DNA of 36,725 nt from Verrucomicrobiaceae bacterium (GCA_009937455.1 JAACFN010000003.1:1-36725), one strand, 5' to 3'; numbered from the stretch's first letter, positions 1 to 10,090 are shown. The notes: generated from the sequence alone by a model not told the origin. A program made the numbers and translations.

Positions 1-601
1 CAATTCCTGAGAGGGAACGTGCTCGCTGGATGATTTCATTCGCATCAAGAATGTGATCCACACCAAAAATGGCACGTATCTCAAGCTGCTGCATACCAGA
101 TGATACACTAGACTGTTGAGGGGCTACTGGTGAGCTGGGCACTTGATGCGCTGCAGGGATCACTGGTGGAACGTCAGGCACTTGGTCAATCACCACTTGA
201 GATTGACTTGTTATTTCCGCAACAGATTCTGCTGGCTGGTCATCTTGAGATGAGACTGCATTAGAGTCTTCGCCAAAAGATGCTACGACTGGCTTGAAAG
301 GTGCGGGCACGGCTGCAAAATCTTGTTGAGGCTCAAGGTTGGCTTTAGCCGTTTCGTAATTGTCATGGGAATCGGCAACCGCCTTGAAGGGCGAATCGTT
401 TGCAGTGTCAGCCTGCTCGGCATCATCTTGATCCGCCTGCTGACCAAAACCGTCCATCTTAAAAGGTTCATCAGCACCTCCTGCTTGACCTGCGTCATCA
501 CGTGCAAACGGAGAGTCCGCAGCCCCTTCACCTGCAGCTTCTGGTGTAGATGAGTCCTTATTTCCTCCTGATGCGATGCTGAATATTCCTTTCTTAGACA
601 T
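1..601 (-). CDS. Hypothetical protein, N-terminal 200 residues only (gene runs off the left edge); acidic, probably disordered N-terminus followed by the start of a folded domain
   Basis: Manual reverse-strand translation from ATG at 601 stays open to the window edge: MSKKGIFSIASGGNKDSSTPEAAGEGAADSPFARDD...DEPFKMDG...NDSPFKAV...PAPFKPV...MQQLEIRAIFGVDHILDANEIIQRARSLSGI. The listed ORF 283..642 is a different frame. Confidence 0.75.
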   Translation of the reverse strand, partial: MSKKGIFSIASGGNKDSSTPEAAGEGAADSPFARDDAGQAGGADEPFKMDGFGQQADQDDAEQADTANDSPFKAVADSHDNYETAKANLEPQQDFAAVPAPFKPVVASFGEDSNAVSSQDDQPAESVAEITSQSQVVIDQVPDVPPVIPAAHQVPSSPVAPQQSSVSSGMQQLEIRAIFGVDHILDANEIIQRARSLSGI

Positions 602-841
602 TTCTTAATATGGTTAGTTTGTTGCCACTGTGTGAACTTCAAGCGCTAGCTTCATTCAATGTAGCTAGTACTAACTATAACGATTATCTGATAGTTATCC
701 ACACAATAATTCATGAATTTTAAACATGGTATTCGCCTTTCTGGGCGATGCTCAAGATGGCTCGTTTAGTTGGCCTCTAGGTCACATTTTGTGCCGCACT
801 CAACATAGAAAAACCAAATCCGAAGTCATGCTGTCATCGGT

Positions 842-3386
842 TTATTTTTCAAATGTAAGTTTGCCACTATGCATCTCAGCACGAATCAAATCACCATCCT
901 TAAATCTACCTTCAAGCACTTCAAGGCTGAGAGGGTCAAGCAGGTGGCGCTGAATAGCCCTCATAACCTTGGTTTGCAATGAATTCCTTAGCCTCAGGTG
1001 AGAGGGCCAGACCAATTCCTTGCTTGGCTAGCCGTTGGCGCACGCGCTCCAGCTGCAGCCCGACAATTTCAGTAAGCTCATCACGATTGAGGCGATCAAA
1101 GATGATTGTTTCATCGATACGGTTAAGAAATTCAGGACGGAAATGACCACGTAGTGCTTCCGTCACTTTTGCTTCTCTTTGCTCGGCATTTTGCTCATCC
1201 ATAATAAACTGACTGCCTATGTTTGATGTCATAATCAGTACCGTGTTCCGGAAATCAACGCTGCGTCCCTGCCCATCTGTAATTCGACCATCATCAAGCA
1301 CTTGAAGTAACACATTGAAGATGTCGGGATGCGCTTTCTCAATCTCGTCAAAAAGTACGACTGAGTATGGATTACGCCTGACATGCTCACTGAGCTGCCC
1401 ACCTTCCTCGTAACCAACATATCCTGGAGGAGCTCCAATCAGACGCGCCACACTGTGTTTTTCCATGTATTCGGACATATCGATGCGGACCATGGATTGC
1501 TCGTCATCAAATAAGAATTCCGCGAGCGCCTTAGAGAGCTCCGTCTTGCCAACCCCAGTAGGCCCGAGAAAAAGAAACGAGCCAATGGGCCTGTTCTCAT
1601 CTTGTAAGCCAGCACGCGCACGACGCACGGCGTTGGAGACAGCCACAATCGCATTGCTCTGACCAACCACCCTCTCACCGATGCGCTCCTCCATCTTCAC
1701 AAGCTTTTCTCGCTCGCCCTCCTGAAGTCTACTCACTGGAATACCTGTCCATGAGGATATCACTCGTGCAATATCCTCCTCGGTAACCTCTTCCTGGAGG
1801 ATACGTGAATCAGTTTGGAGGTGGGAGAGCTTGTCCTGAGCATCAGCGAGGTCTTTCTCGGCTCCTGGAAGGTCGCCATAAGTGATTTCCGATGCCCGAT
1901 TAAGATTCCCAAGTCGCTGAGCTTGCTCAGCTTCGTTTCTAAGATCTTCGATGCGTTCTTGAGCATTGCGCACAACATCAATCACATCTTTCTCGTTTCT
2001 CCACCTCGCCATTAAAGTGGCAGATTCTTCTTTAAGATCCGCCATTTCCTCAATGACCTTTTCAAGTCGAGCGGCGCTGGCATCATCACTTTCTTTTTCC
2101 AGAGCCTGCCGCTCCATTTCAAACTGCATCACCTGACGCTCGATGCGGTCAATTTCGACTGGCATGGAGTCGAGCTCGATCTTAAGTCGAGCAGCTGCTT
2201 CATCAATAAGATCAACCGCCTTATCAGGCAAAAAGCGATCTGCGATGTAACGATCCGATAAATTCGCTGCGGCAACAAGTGCTCCGTCTTTGATGCGAAC
2301 GCCGTGATGGACTTCATAACGCTCCCGCAGACCTCTTAGAATGGCAATGGTGCTCTCAACGCTAGGCTCTTCACAACGCACTGGCTGAAAGCGTCGTTCG
2401 AGTGCTGCATCTTTTTCAATATACTTCCTGTATTCATCCAATGTTGTTGCGCCAATGGCATGCAGTTCACCGCGAGCAAGCTGCGGCTTTAGGAGATTAG
2501 ATGCGTCCACTGCCCCCTCGCTGGCGCCAGCGCCAACAATGGTGTGCAGCTCATCAATGAATAAAATAATCTCACCCTCGGATTCTGTAACCTCTTTGAG
2601 GAATGCCTTGAGTCGATCCTCAAACTCGCCTCGATACTTAGCCCCAGCAATCATGCCGCCAAGATCCATCGAAATTAAACGCTTATTCTTCATGGAATCA
2701 GGCACGTCTCCGCTAATAATACGGCGAGCAAGCCCCTCAACGATGGCCGTCTTGCCTGTGCCCGGCTCACCTATGAGAACCGGGTTGTTTTTGGTCCGCC
2801 TGGACAGAACCTGCATAATTCGACGAATTTCTTCATCACGGCCGATGACCGGATCAATCTTCCCCTCGCGCGCTTTCGCGGTGAGATCTGTGCCATACTT
2901 TTCTAAAGTTTGATATTTTCCTTCAGGATCTTGATCGGTCACCTTTTGGCTGCCTCGGATATCCTTCAGTGCGGCATCTGCTTTGGCCCTATCTAGGCCC
3001 GCCCCCTTAAGCATTTTTCCTGCTGGCGAATCAGCATCTAAACTGCCTAATAAAAAGTGCTCCACACTCAGGAAATCATCCCCCATTTCTCCTCGAACCT
3101 TATCGGCAGCATCGAGGCTAGAACGCAAGCCATAGCTCATCTGCGGCTGTGCTGTGGCCCCCTGAATACTAGGTTCACGCTCCAAAGCATTGATAGCCTC
3201 GGCTTTGAGGCGCGTTACCTCAATGCCCGCCTTTTCAAGGATAGGCACAACGATGCCACCCTCTTGTTGGAGCAGTGCAATTAAGACATGCAGGCTTTTC
3301 AACTCAGCATGTGCAGAGTGCGATGCCAGCTGCTGCGCAGCTTGTAGTGCCTCCTGAAATTTGGTGGTAATTTTATCAAGTCCCAT
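842..3386 (-). pseudogene. clpB: ATP-dependent chaperone ClpB, reading frame disrupted near the C-terminus (ORF 936..3386 plus out-of-frame C-terminal remainder ending at 842)
   Basis: ClpB N-domain, D1 Walker A ([15 protein letters not shown]), middle domain, D2 Walker A ([15 protein letters not shown]). Ends [12 protein letters not shown] instead of [55 protein letters not shown] is readable in another frame directly downstream. Confidence 0.9.
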
Positions 3387-3616
3387 AATGTTGTTGGTTG
3401 TATGTGTTAATAGAGATTCTTCGGGTAGCTGCGTCAGCTTAACGTCGCGCCGTTTGTTCTAAAGGTTAAGCGTCATCATAGTAATTTTTTGTTCACTTAT
3501 TTAGAAAACATTTCGACCTCTGTTCAATCTATTATTGGTCATCTCGTCAGCTAGGTCATTGAAAAACTTCAAACTTCACCCTTGCAACAGACTAGCTCTC
3601 CAGCATATCCACCAGC

Positions 3617-4123
3617 ATGTCCAAGGCCCTGCCACCCAAGCCCCGCAGTCTGAGCCAGAAAAAGCGCGCTATCACAATTGTGGCCGCTCAATACAATGCT
3701 GAGTTTACTGACGCGTTAGTGGAAAATACCCAACAGGAACTTAGTGAGCTCAATCCAAACATTGAAATCAACACCATTCGCGTACCGGGAGCTTTTGAAA
3801 TACCTGTGCTTGTAGAGTCGGTGTTGCAACAGCAAAAACCTGCATGCGTCATTGCTCTTGGCTTAATTATTCGAGGTCAAACAGCTCATGGAGACATGGT
3901 TGCAGAGAGTGTGACTCAATCGCTCCAGCAAATAGCGGTCTACCACGTTACCCCCGTCATCCATGAAGTGATTTTATGTGATGACACGAAGCAAGCTTAC
4001 GCAAGGTGCATTGGCAGTAAGTTGAATCGAGGCAAAGAAGCGGCCAGAGCCGCTGTGGCAATCATGGAGAGCATCAATCAAGTGCAGCGTAGCAGCACGC
4101 GCATATTCCCCCACAAGGCGTAA
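3617..4123 (+). CDS. ribH: 6,7-dimethyl-8-ribityllumazine synthase
   Basis: Lumazine synthase motifs: ITIVAAQYNAEFTDALV, RVPGAFEIPVLVE, ALGLIIRGQTAHGDMVAESV, NRGKEAARAAVAIM. Confidence 0.95.
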   Translation: MSKALPPKPRSLSQKKRAITIVAAQYNAEFTDALVENTQQELSELNPNIEINTIRVPGAFEIPVLVESVLQQQKPACVIALGLIIRGQTAHGDMVAESVTQSLQQIAVYHVTPVIHEVILCDDTKQAYARCIGSKLNRGKEAARAAVAIMESINQVQRSSTRIFPHKA

Positions 4124-4989
4124 TGATAATGCTTAAACGTCGTAATATTCGAGAAGCTGCCATCCAGTTTCTCTACTTAGCTGACCTTGAAGACGGCCCC
4201 GAGGCCGCTGATATGGAAGACGCCTTCTGGCAAATGATTCAGGAGAGCAGCCTCAAAAAGCTCAATCTTGCAAAAGCCAAGGCCATTCTCCATGTTGCGC
4301 AGGGGCGAAATGGGCGCGTAATCAAGCTCAACGAACTAACATCGGCTATTCAACCTGAACTCGCGACGGGTAGCGGCACAAAAGATCTTATTGAAGCACT
4401 CAAAGAACTCGCCGCACAAGAGGAGAAGCTGAGCAGTCATATTGAGGCCCTCAGATCGTTTTTGCAGAATAAAAGCGATAACCCCGTACCTGATCAAATG
4501 ATTCAAGACGCCATGGACGTCAATCATAGCCTCATACAGGCTAGATCAAGCTGGGATGAAACATCATCAGATCACCCAGATTGGGCAGTAAAACTTGAAG
4601 CGATCAACGCAACCATCGCCCACCTGACAAGATCATCCCAAAGGTTTGCCTCCATTGATGATCCCGAATCAACCATCGTTGACTTTGCCCACCTCCGAAC
4701 AAGCAGCTCAGAGCTATCAACTTTTCGCAGAGAAACACAAGAACTCGTCGCTCATATTCTGCAACACAAAGAGGAGATTGATGCTTCCCTCGCCAGCGTG
4801 ATCGAAAACTATGCACCACAGCGAGTTGATCCTGTTGACCGAGCTATTCTCAGACTGGCCACTTACGAGCTAAGAATGGCAGATGATATTCCGCGTGCTG
4901 TCACCATCAATGAGGCGATAGAAATAGCTAAGAAGTTCGGCACCAACGAATCTGCCCGCTTTATCAACGGCGTGCTGGACGCGCTCTAA
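4123..4989 (+). CDS. nusB: Transcription antitermination factor NusB with a long N-terminal/insert region
   Basis: C-terminus RVDPVDRAILRLATYELRMADDIPRAVTINEAIEIAKKFGTNESARFINGVLDAL is diagnostic for NusB; start overlaps the ribH stop (TAATG); an alternative ATG lies at 4129. Confidence 0.93.
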   Translation: MIMLKRRNIREAAIQFLYLADLEDGPEAADMEDAFWQMIQESSLKKLNLAKAKAILHVAQGRNGRVIKLNELTSAIQPELATGSGTKDLIEALKELAAQEEKLSSHIEALRSFLQNKSDNPVPDQMIQDAMDVNHSLIQARSSWDETSSDHPDWAVKLEAINATIAHLTRSSQRFASIDDPESTIVDFAHLRTSSSELSTFRRETQELVAHILQHKEEIDASLASVIENYAPQRVDPVDRAILRLATYELRMADDIPRAVTINEAIEIAKKFGTNESARFINGVLDAL

Positions 4990-5201
4990 GCAGCAAGGCC
5001 TTTAAAAATGCTGGAACATCCTTACATCCTGAAAGTCTGGCAGACATTCAGGAGTATCAATGGATAGCAGATTATGGGCCAAGCAGCAGGTTCCAGCTTG
5101 CAGCGGTCATGACGAAGTGGTTTGATCTTCACGAAGGAAGATGATCCAAATGACTAGGCGAACCAAGCTGCGTCTACCAGACACCATCCAATGAGCAAAT
5201 A

Positions 5202-7352
5202 ATGAGCAAAACGATTGAAATTCATGGCGAAAACAACATCCCCGAAGAAGGGGCCCTTGTTATCCCTGGCCGTCTCGATTTCAACCAAATGCTACTGCTC
5301 GAGCAAATCTTTGCTGGCCGCAGCATCACATGGCTTTGTGAGGAAAATATTGTTCTCGATGACTCCGTGCGCAGCTACCTAGAACAGGACGGAATTACTG
5401 CGGTTGCTTTCTCAGCGGAGGATGAGGCCCCAGAGATCATTGGCAAAACACTAGAAAACAACCTGCAGGATGGTCAGCTAATTGTCTATCTTAGCGGGCT
5501 TGCCAGCGTGCGTGAGGGCGAATGCCGTCATCTACTGGCAAAAAATCTCAAACAGCTCTGTGCATTTGGACTTCCCGTTCTGCCCCTAGCCGTGGCTAAA
5601 CCAACCGAGCTTGCATACTCTCCTGAGAACCTCAACAGATTACCCGGCAATATCTTTTCTTTTGCCCCCCTCATCCCTGCCCGTGCCGTCACAGTAGCGG
5701 CATGGCAAGAAGCCATTCATGCTGCTGATGAAGTGTGGTTCTCCGCCCGAGCATTTCTCAATGACTCTCTTCCGGTGGCTATACTCAATGGCATTAAGAA
5801 ACACGGCTCTAGCACCACGCTCTATGATGGCACAGACGACTCAGCCACCAGCTTCGACAAACTACTTGGGGCAGCGATTGCATTAGCTGGAGTCATTAAA
5901 AAACAAACTAAAAAGAGGCGTGTTGGCATTCTGCTACCCCCAGGAAAAGGCGGCATGATAGCAAACCTCGCTGTTGTGTTTGCCGGAAAAATACCGGTCA
6001 ACATCAACTTCACCTCCAGCCAAAGTGCTATCCATTCATCAATCCGTCAGTCCGGAGTCGATAAATTTATCACTGCTGACCCATTCGTTCGCAAGGCTCC
6101 ATCTTTTCCGTGGCCACCTAACCGTGATCTCATTTTTATTGAGCGTGTGCTACCTACGATTAAGAAAAAGATCATTCGCTGGATCGTACTAAGCAAGATC
6201 CTGCCCACACCTGTAATCATCAAAATCCTCGGTCTCTCAGACCTGCAAGGTGATGACGAAGCTATTCTTCTGTTCACATCGGGATCATCCGGCGAACCCA
6301 AGGGAGTACCGCTCACGCACCGCAACGTGCTTGCCAATGTCTGCCAATTTGGTTGCAAAATTCAGCTGCGCCATCAGGCCAAGATTCTTGGATGCCTGCC
6401 GCTATTCCACTCCTTTGGCAGCACAGTAACATTGTGGTATCCCTGCATCGAAGGCATAAACCTGATCACCTATCCAAACCCGCTTGAAACAAAACGCCTC
6501 GCTGAACTAATCGGTATGCACAGCGCCAATTTGTTGCTTTCCACTCCCACATTTTTGCGAGGTTACATGCGCCGCGTGAAACCTAACCAACTACAGTCAC
6601 TTGACTACGTGATTACGGGTGCTGAAAAACTTCCTCAATCGCTCGCCGAGTCATTTCAAGAAAAATTTGGCATTCTACCCATGGAAGGATACGGGTTAAC
6701 AGAGACCTCCCCTGCCACCAATGTCAATCTACCTGACCCTCCGAGCGAAGGTGGCGCCCCCATTATCAATACTAATCGCAGTGGTTCTGTCGGCAAATTC
6801 CTACCGGGAATTGCCGTCAAAATGACAGATCCTGCTACTGGAAAACCATGCCCTATTGATACTCAAGGAACCATATGGCTGCGCGGCGCCAACGTTTTTC
6901 CAGGATACCTTGATAACCAAAAAAAGACCGATGATGTGATCACGGATGGCTGGTTTAACACGGGTGATATCGGTCGTGTTGATGAGGACGGCTTCTTATT
7001 TATTGAAGGACGTCTCTCACGCTTCTCAAAAATAGGAGGTGAAATGGTCCCCCACGAAACTATCGAAGCCGCAATCATTAAGCTTCTGGGTCTTGATCAT
7101 GAGACTGAACGCCGCATTGCCGTTGTCGGCATTCCCGATGTGCAAAAAGGCGAGGCAATCGCTTTGCTCACAACCGTCTGCGGAGAAACATTCCAGCAAG
7201 AGTGCATTGACCTTCGCTACAAACTCATGGACACAGGCTTGCCAAGTCTCTGGTGCCCAAAAATGTTTATTCCAGCAGATCAAATTCCTATTTTGGCCTC
7301 AGGTAAACTAGACATCAAAGGTTGTCAGGAGCTTGCGGAACAGAACATATGA
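5202..7352 (+). CDS. AMP-dependent acyl-ACP/acyl-CoA synthetase with an N-terminal PlsC-like domain (Aas-like)
   Basis: AMP-binding motif LLFTSGSSGEPKGVPLTHRNV, GYGLTETSPATNVN, GWFNTGDIGRVDEDGFLFIEGR; N-terminal ~200 aa resembles a divergent acyltransferase domain. Confidence 0.85.
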   Translation: MSKTIEIHGENNIPEEGALVIPGRLDFNQMLLLEQIFAGRSITWLCEENIVLDDSVRSYLEQDGITAVAFSAEDEAPEIIGKTLENNLQDGQLIVYLSGLASVREGECRHLLAKNLKQLCAFGLPVLPLAVAKPTELAYSPENLNRLPGNIFSFAPLIPARAVTVAAWQEAIHAADEVWFSARAFLNDSLPVAILNGIKKHGSSTTLYDGTDDSATSFDKLLGAAIALAGVIKKQTKKRRVGILLPPGKGGMIANLAVVFAGKIPVNINFTSSQSAIHSSIRQSGVDKFITADPFVRKAPSFPWPPNRDLIFIERVLPTIKKKIIRWIVLSKILPTPVIIKILGLSDLQGDDEAILLFTSGSSGEPKGVPLTHRNVLANVCQFGCKIQLRHQAKILGCLPLFHSFGSTVTLWYPCIEGINLITYPNPLETKRLAELIGMHSANLLLSTPTFLRGYMRRVKPNQLQSLDYVITGAEKLPQSLAESFQEKFGILPMEGYGLTETSPATNVNLPDPPSEGGAPIINTNRSGSVGKFLPGIAVKMTDPATGKPCPIDTQGTIWLRGANVFPGYLDNQKKTDDVITDGWFNTGDIGRVDEDGFLFIEGRLSRFSKIGGEMVPHETIEAAIIKLLGLDHETERRIAVVGIPDVQKGEAIALLTTVCGETFQQECIDLRYKLMDTGLPSLWCPKMFIPADQIPILASGKLDIKGCQELAEQNI

Positions 7353-8077
7353 AAACTTTGATTTTCATATTACTTTCAGTGACATGGGCGCATGCCCAGA
7401 TACCCGCAGACTGCACACAAGTAGTGGTTGGCATCTCAAATGGGTGGAACTCCTCGCATGCATCGCTCAGCCTTTACGAGAAAAAAGGTACCACCTGGAA
7501 AATGGCCCTTCATCCATGGCAAGCACGACTGGGAAAAAACGGTCTTGCTTGGGGACACGGCCTTCACCCCACTATCAAGTCACCGGCAGCGATCAAGATT
7601 GAGGGTGACAAACGTGCACCAGCAGGGATTTTTAAAATTGGCGGCGCTTATGGATATGCGTCAAAAATCACCCATCATCAGAAATTACCCTACCGCCAAA
7701 TTACGCCCAAAGACCTCTGGGTTGAGGATCAAACATCACCTCATTACAATAAGCACCTGATCATCGACAGCCTGCCAAAAACGACATGGCAGCAAAAGGC
7801 ACAGATGAGGCAGCATGATGATGCTCACTCACTCAAGCTCTACATAGGGCACAATGATGCCATACTCGGAGGCAACCCAATTCCTGGACGAGGCTCAGCC
7901 ATTTTTTTTCATATCTGGCGAGATGGTGGTGCCAGAGCAACAGCGGGATGCACCACCATGCCAAAGACCATGTTGACAAAGTTAATCGCACGTATCGACC
8001 CAGATCAAAGACCCGTCTATGTGCTGCTACCTCAATTTGAGTATCAGCGTTTAAAAAAAAGCTGGAGACTTCCTTAA
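7349..8077 (+). CDS. L,D-transpeptidase (YkuD family), secreted
   Basis: Start MKTLIFILLSVTWAHAQ looks like a signal peptide; catalytic-type motif HIWRDGGARATAGCTTMP; KRAPAGIFKIGGAYGY. ATG overlaps the upstream stop (ATGA). Confidence 0.85.
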   Translation: MKTLIFILLSVTWAHAQIPADCTQVVVGISNGWNSSHASLSLYEKKGTTWKMALHPWQARLGKNGLAWGHGLHPTIKSPAAIKIEGDKRAPAGIFKIGGAYGYASKITHHQKLPYRQITPKDLWVEDQTSPHYNKHLIIDSLPKTTWQQKAQMRQHDDAHSLKLYIGHNDAILGGNPIPGRGSAIFFHIWRDGGARATAGCTTMPKTMLTKLIARIDPDQRPVYVLLPQFEYQRLKKSWRLP

Positions 8078-8123
8078 ACTAAGGTCTAGTTCTATTTGAC
8101 GATTATCACGCACCCTATTTACG

Positions 8124-9056
8124 ATGCTATCTTTTTCAAGCTGTTGGAATAATTCACGCCATTCGGAAGGTGATGAAATGATTGATGAAATAATCAGTCT
8201 CGGCTTCGAAGACATTGAACTGAGTCATGGCATGACGATCAGTAAATTACCCGGTATCCAGAAGGCATACCAGCAGGGAAAGTTTCGCTGCTCGGGAGTG
8301 CACAACTACTTCCCCTCTCCTGTCGAGGTCATGATCGACGCACCGGACGCCTATGAGTTTAGCTCACACCGCCCCTACGAGCGCGCACGTGCCATGGAGA
8401 TGACGCTGCGCACCATGGAGTTGGCCGCTGAGTTTGATGCTAAGTATGTGGTAATGCATATGGGGTCTGTGCCGATGCCATCTAAGAAGTGGACCAAGCG
8501 GCTTACCCAAATGCTTAAAGATGGCCATCAACTGGAGCGCAGTTTTGCCAAGCATAAGCTGAAATTTGTTAAGAAGCGCGAGAAAATAGCCCCACTCTAC
8601 TATCAACGCGCAATCGAAGCGCTGGAGCAACTCTCTGAAAAAGCCGCGGAACTCAAAATCCCACTAGCGGTCGAATCGCGCAGCCGATATGAAGATGTCC
8701 CCAGCGAATCGGAAATGGTTCGCCTACAGGAACACTTCAAAGACAATCCTTGGGTTGGTTATTGGCATGACTTCGGCCACGTCCAACTAAAACACAACCT
8801 CGGATTTTTGGATCATGATCAATGGCTAGAAAAAATGTCTCCCTATCTTATTGGCTGCCATGTCCACGACGTCTATTGGCCAGATCGCGACCACCGAGTT
8901 CCGCTCACAGGGGAACTTGATTTTGAGAAGCTTCTTCGACACGTTGACCCCAAACTACCCTTAGTATGGGAACTTTCACCCACTCGTGAGGCGGACCAGA
9001 TAAAGGAAGCGCTTCAGGTATGGAAAGCTAAATTCCCTGAAACACTCGGTGCTTAG
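8124..9056 (+). CDS. Sugar phosphate isomerase/epimerase-like TIM-barrel protein (AP endonuclease 2 superfamily)
   Basis: Motifs typical of the xylose isomerase-like TIM barrel: GFEDIELSHGM, YVVMHMGSV, LAVESRSRYEDVPSE, WVGYWHDFGHVQLKHNLG, GCHVHDVYWPDRDHRVPLTGELDFEKLL. Confidence 0.85.
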   Translation: MLSFSSCWNNSRHSEGDEMIDEIISLGFEDIELSHGMTISKLPGIQKAYQQGKFRCSGVHNYFPSPVEVMIDAPDAYEFSSHRPYERARAMEMTLRTMELAAEFDAKYVVMHMGSVPMPSKKWTKRLTQMLKDGHQLERSFAKHKLKFVKKREKIAPLYYQRAIEALEQLSEKAAELKIPLAVESRSRYEDVPSESEMVRLQEHFKDNPWVGYWHDFGHVQLKHNLGFLDHDQWLEKMSPYLIGCHVHDVYWPDRDHRVPLTGELDFEKLLRHVDPKLPLVWELSPTREADQIKEALQVWKAKFPETLGA

Positions 9057-10090
9057 AGCCCCATAACAGCTCTGACAGCCTCCCGCTTCAACCTGAGTTC
9101 GCGCCACTCATTGACCAAGCGGGATGCTTCAATCACGCCACAACCAGAGGGCACAGCAACATCGCTGCCCTGCCAGTGGATACCTCTAATAGCTACCAGT
9201 GAAGTAAAAACCCCATCTTTAAGAAGGCCAAACGGGGCACCGAAACAAGGCGGGCAATCCAAACGGTTTCGCCATCTTGAAAGCAGATCTAAGGTCTCTT
9301 GGGTGCGCGGCAAAGGCCCTAATGCGGGGGTCGGGTGCAGTCTTTTGATGAGTTCATCAACTCCCCTCTCAGCAAAAAGCTCTACATTTATGGGAGTGTG
9401 GAAATGCACCAACTGACCTAAATCTAGGATACTCCTATCACTGCGTTCAACCGTGCCGATATCTGATAGTTTAGCGACCATGGTCTGTGCCACAAATTCG
9501 TGCTCTCGGATCTCTTTACCATCCACAGCAAAAACTGCGCGCTCATCGGTTTTTGCGGTTCCTGCTAAAGCCATCGTTTTGAGCGATCGACCATCTTGCT
9601 CAAAGAGCAGCTCAGGAGTCGCACCGCAAAAACCGCTTCCATCACGACTCCAACCATAACTATAAAAAGGCGCACCTAAATGCTGCATTCCAGCAAGCAA
9701 CGTATCTCCATCCCCCTTGATAAGCTGACCTCTCTCCGTTGCTACTGGTACTGATTTCTCAATGACACCTTTAACAATCATGTCGTTAATCTCAGCAAAA
9801 ACACCAGCAAAGCTGTCCGCCTCAAGTTGATCCCACACTACTTCCAGCTCATGTTTACAATAGCCAATATCTGCCAAGCTAGAAACCTCAATGATTTCAG
9901 CAGGCACCTTCCACGGTTGCTCACAAGATAGTGCGAAATCGTTGACATAAAATGCCGTGCTATTCTCTGGTGCTACTTTACATTCCTCAAAGGGACCAAG
10001 CCCGACAATATAATTGCCATCTCCTGCTTTCATGAAAGCCATACCCTCGCTTTGTCCTGGACTGTGCACGCACCTAATCAATAGCGACAA
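9053..10090 (-). CDS. Chorismate-utilising enzyme (isochorismate synthase MenF-like / aminodeoxychorismate synthase I-like)
   Basis: LAGTAKTDE, EHEFVAQTMVAKLSDIG, LHPTPALGPLPR, CFGAPFGLL, VPSGCGVIEASRLVNEWRELRLKREAV match the chorismate-binding fold. Predicted start is TTG at 10090; an internal ATG start is possible. Confidence 0.85.
   Translation of the reverse strand: MSLLIRCVHSPGQSEGMAFMKAGDGNYIVGLGPFEECKVAPENSTAFYVNDFALSCEQPWKVPAEIIEVSSLADIGYCKHELEVVWDQLEADSFAGVFAEINDMIVKGVIEKSVPVATERGQLIKGDGDTLLAGMQHLGAPFYSYGWSRDGSGFCGATPELLFEQDGRSLKTMALAGTAKTDERAVFAVDGKEIREHEFVAQTMVAKLSDIGTVERSDRSILDLGQLVHFHTPINVELFAERGVDELIKRLHPTPALGPLPRTQETLDLLSRWRNRLDCPPCFGAPFGLLKDGVFTSLVAIRGIHWQGSDVAVPSGCGVIEASRLVNEWRELRLKREAVRAVMGL

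Noticed and set aside
283-642. 119-aa minus ORF from the track
   Set aside because: Out of frame with the better coding frame starting at 601 (MSKKGIFSIASGGNK...), and its composition is basic and unnatural.
2455-2913. 152-aa plus-strand ORF
   Set aside because: Antisense inside the well-supported clpB; Ser/Arg/Pro-rich shadow composition.
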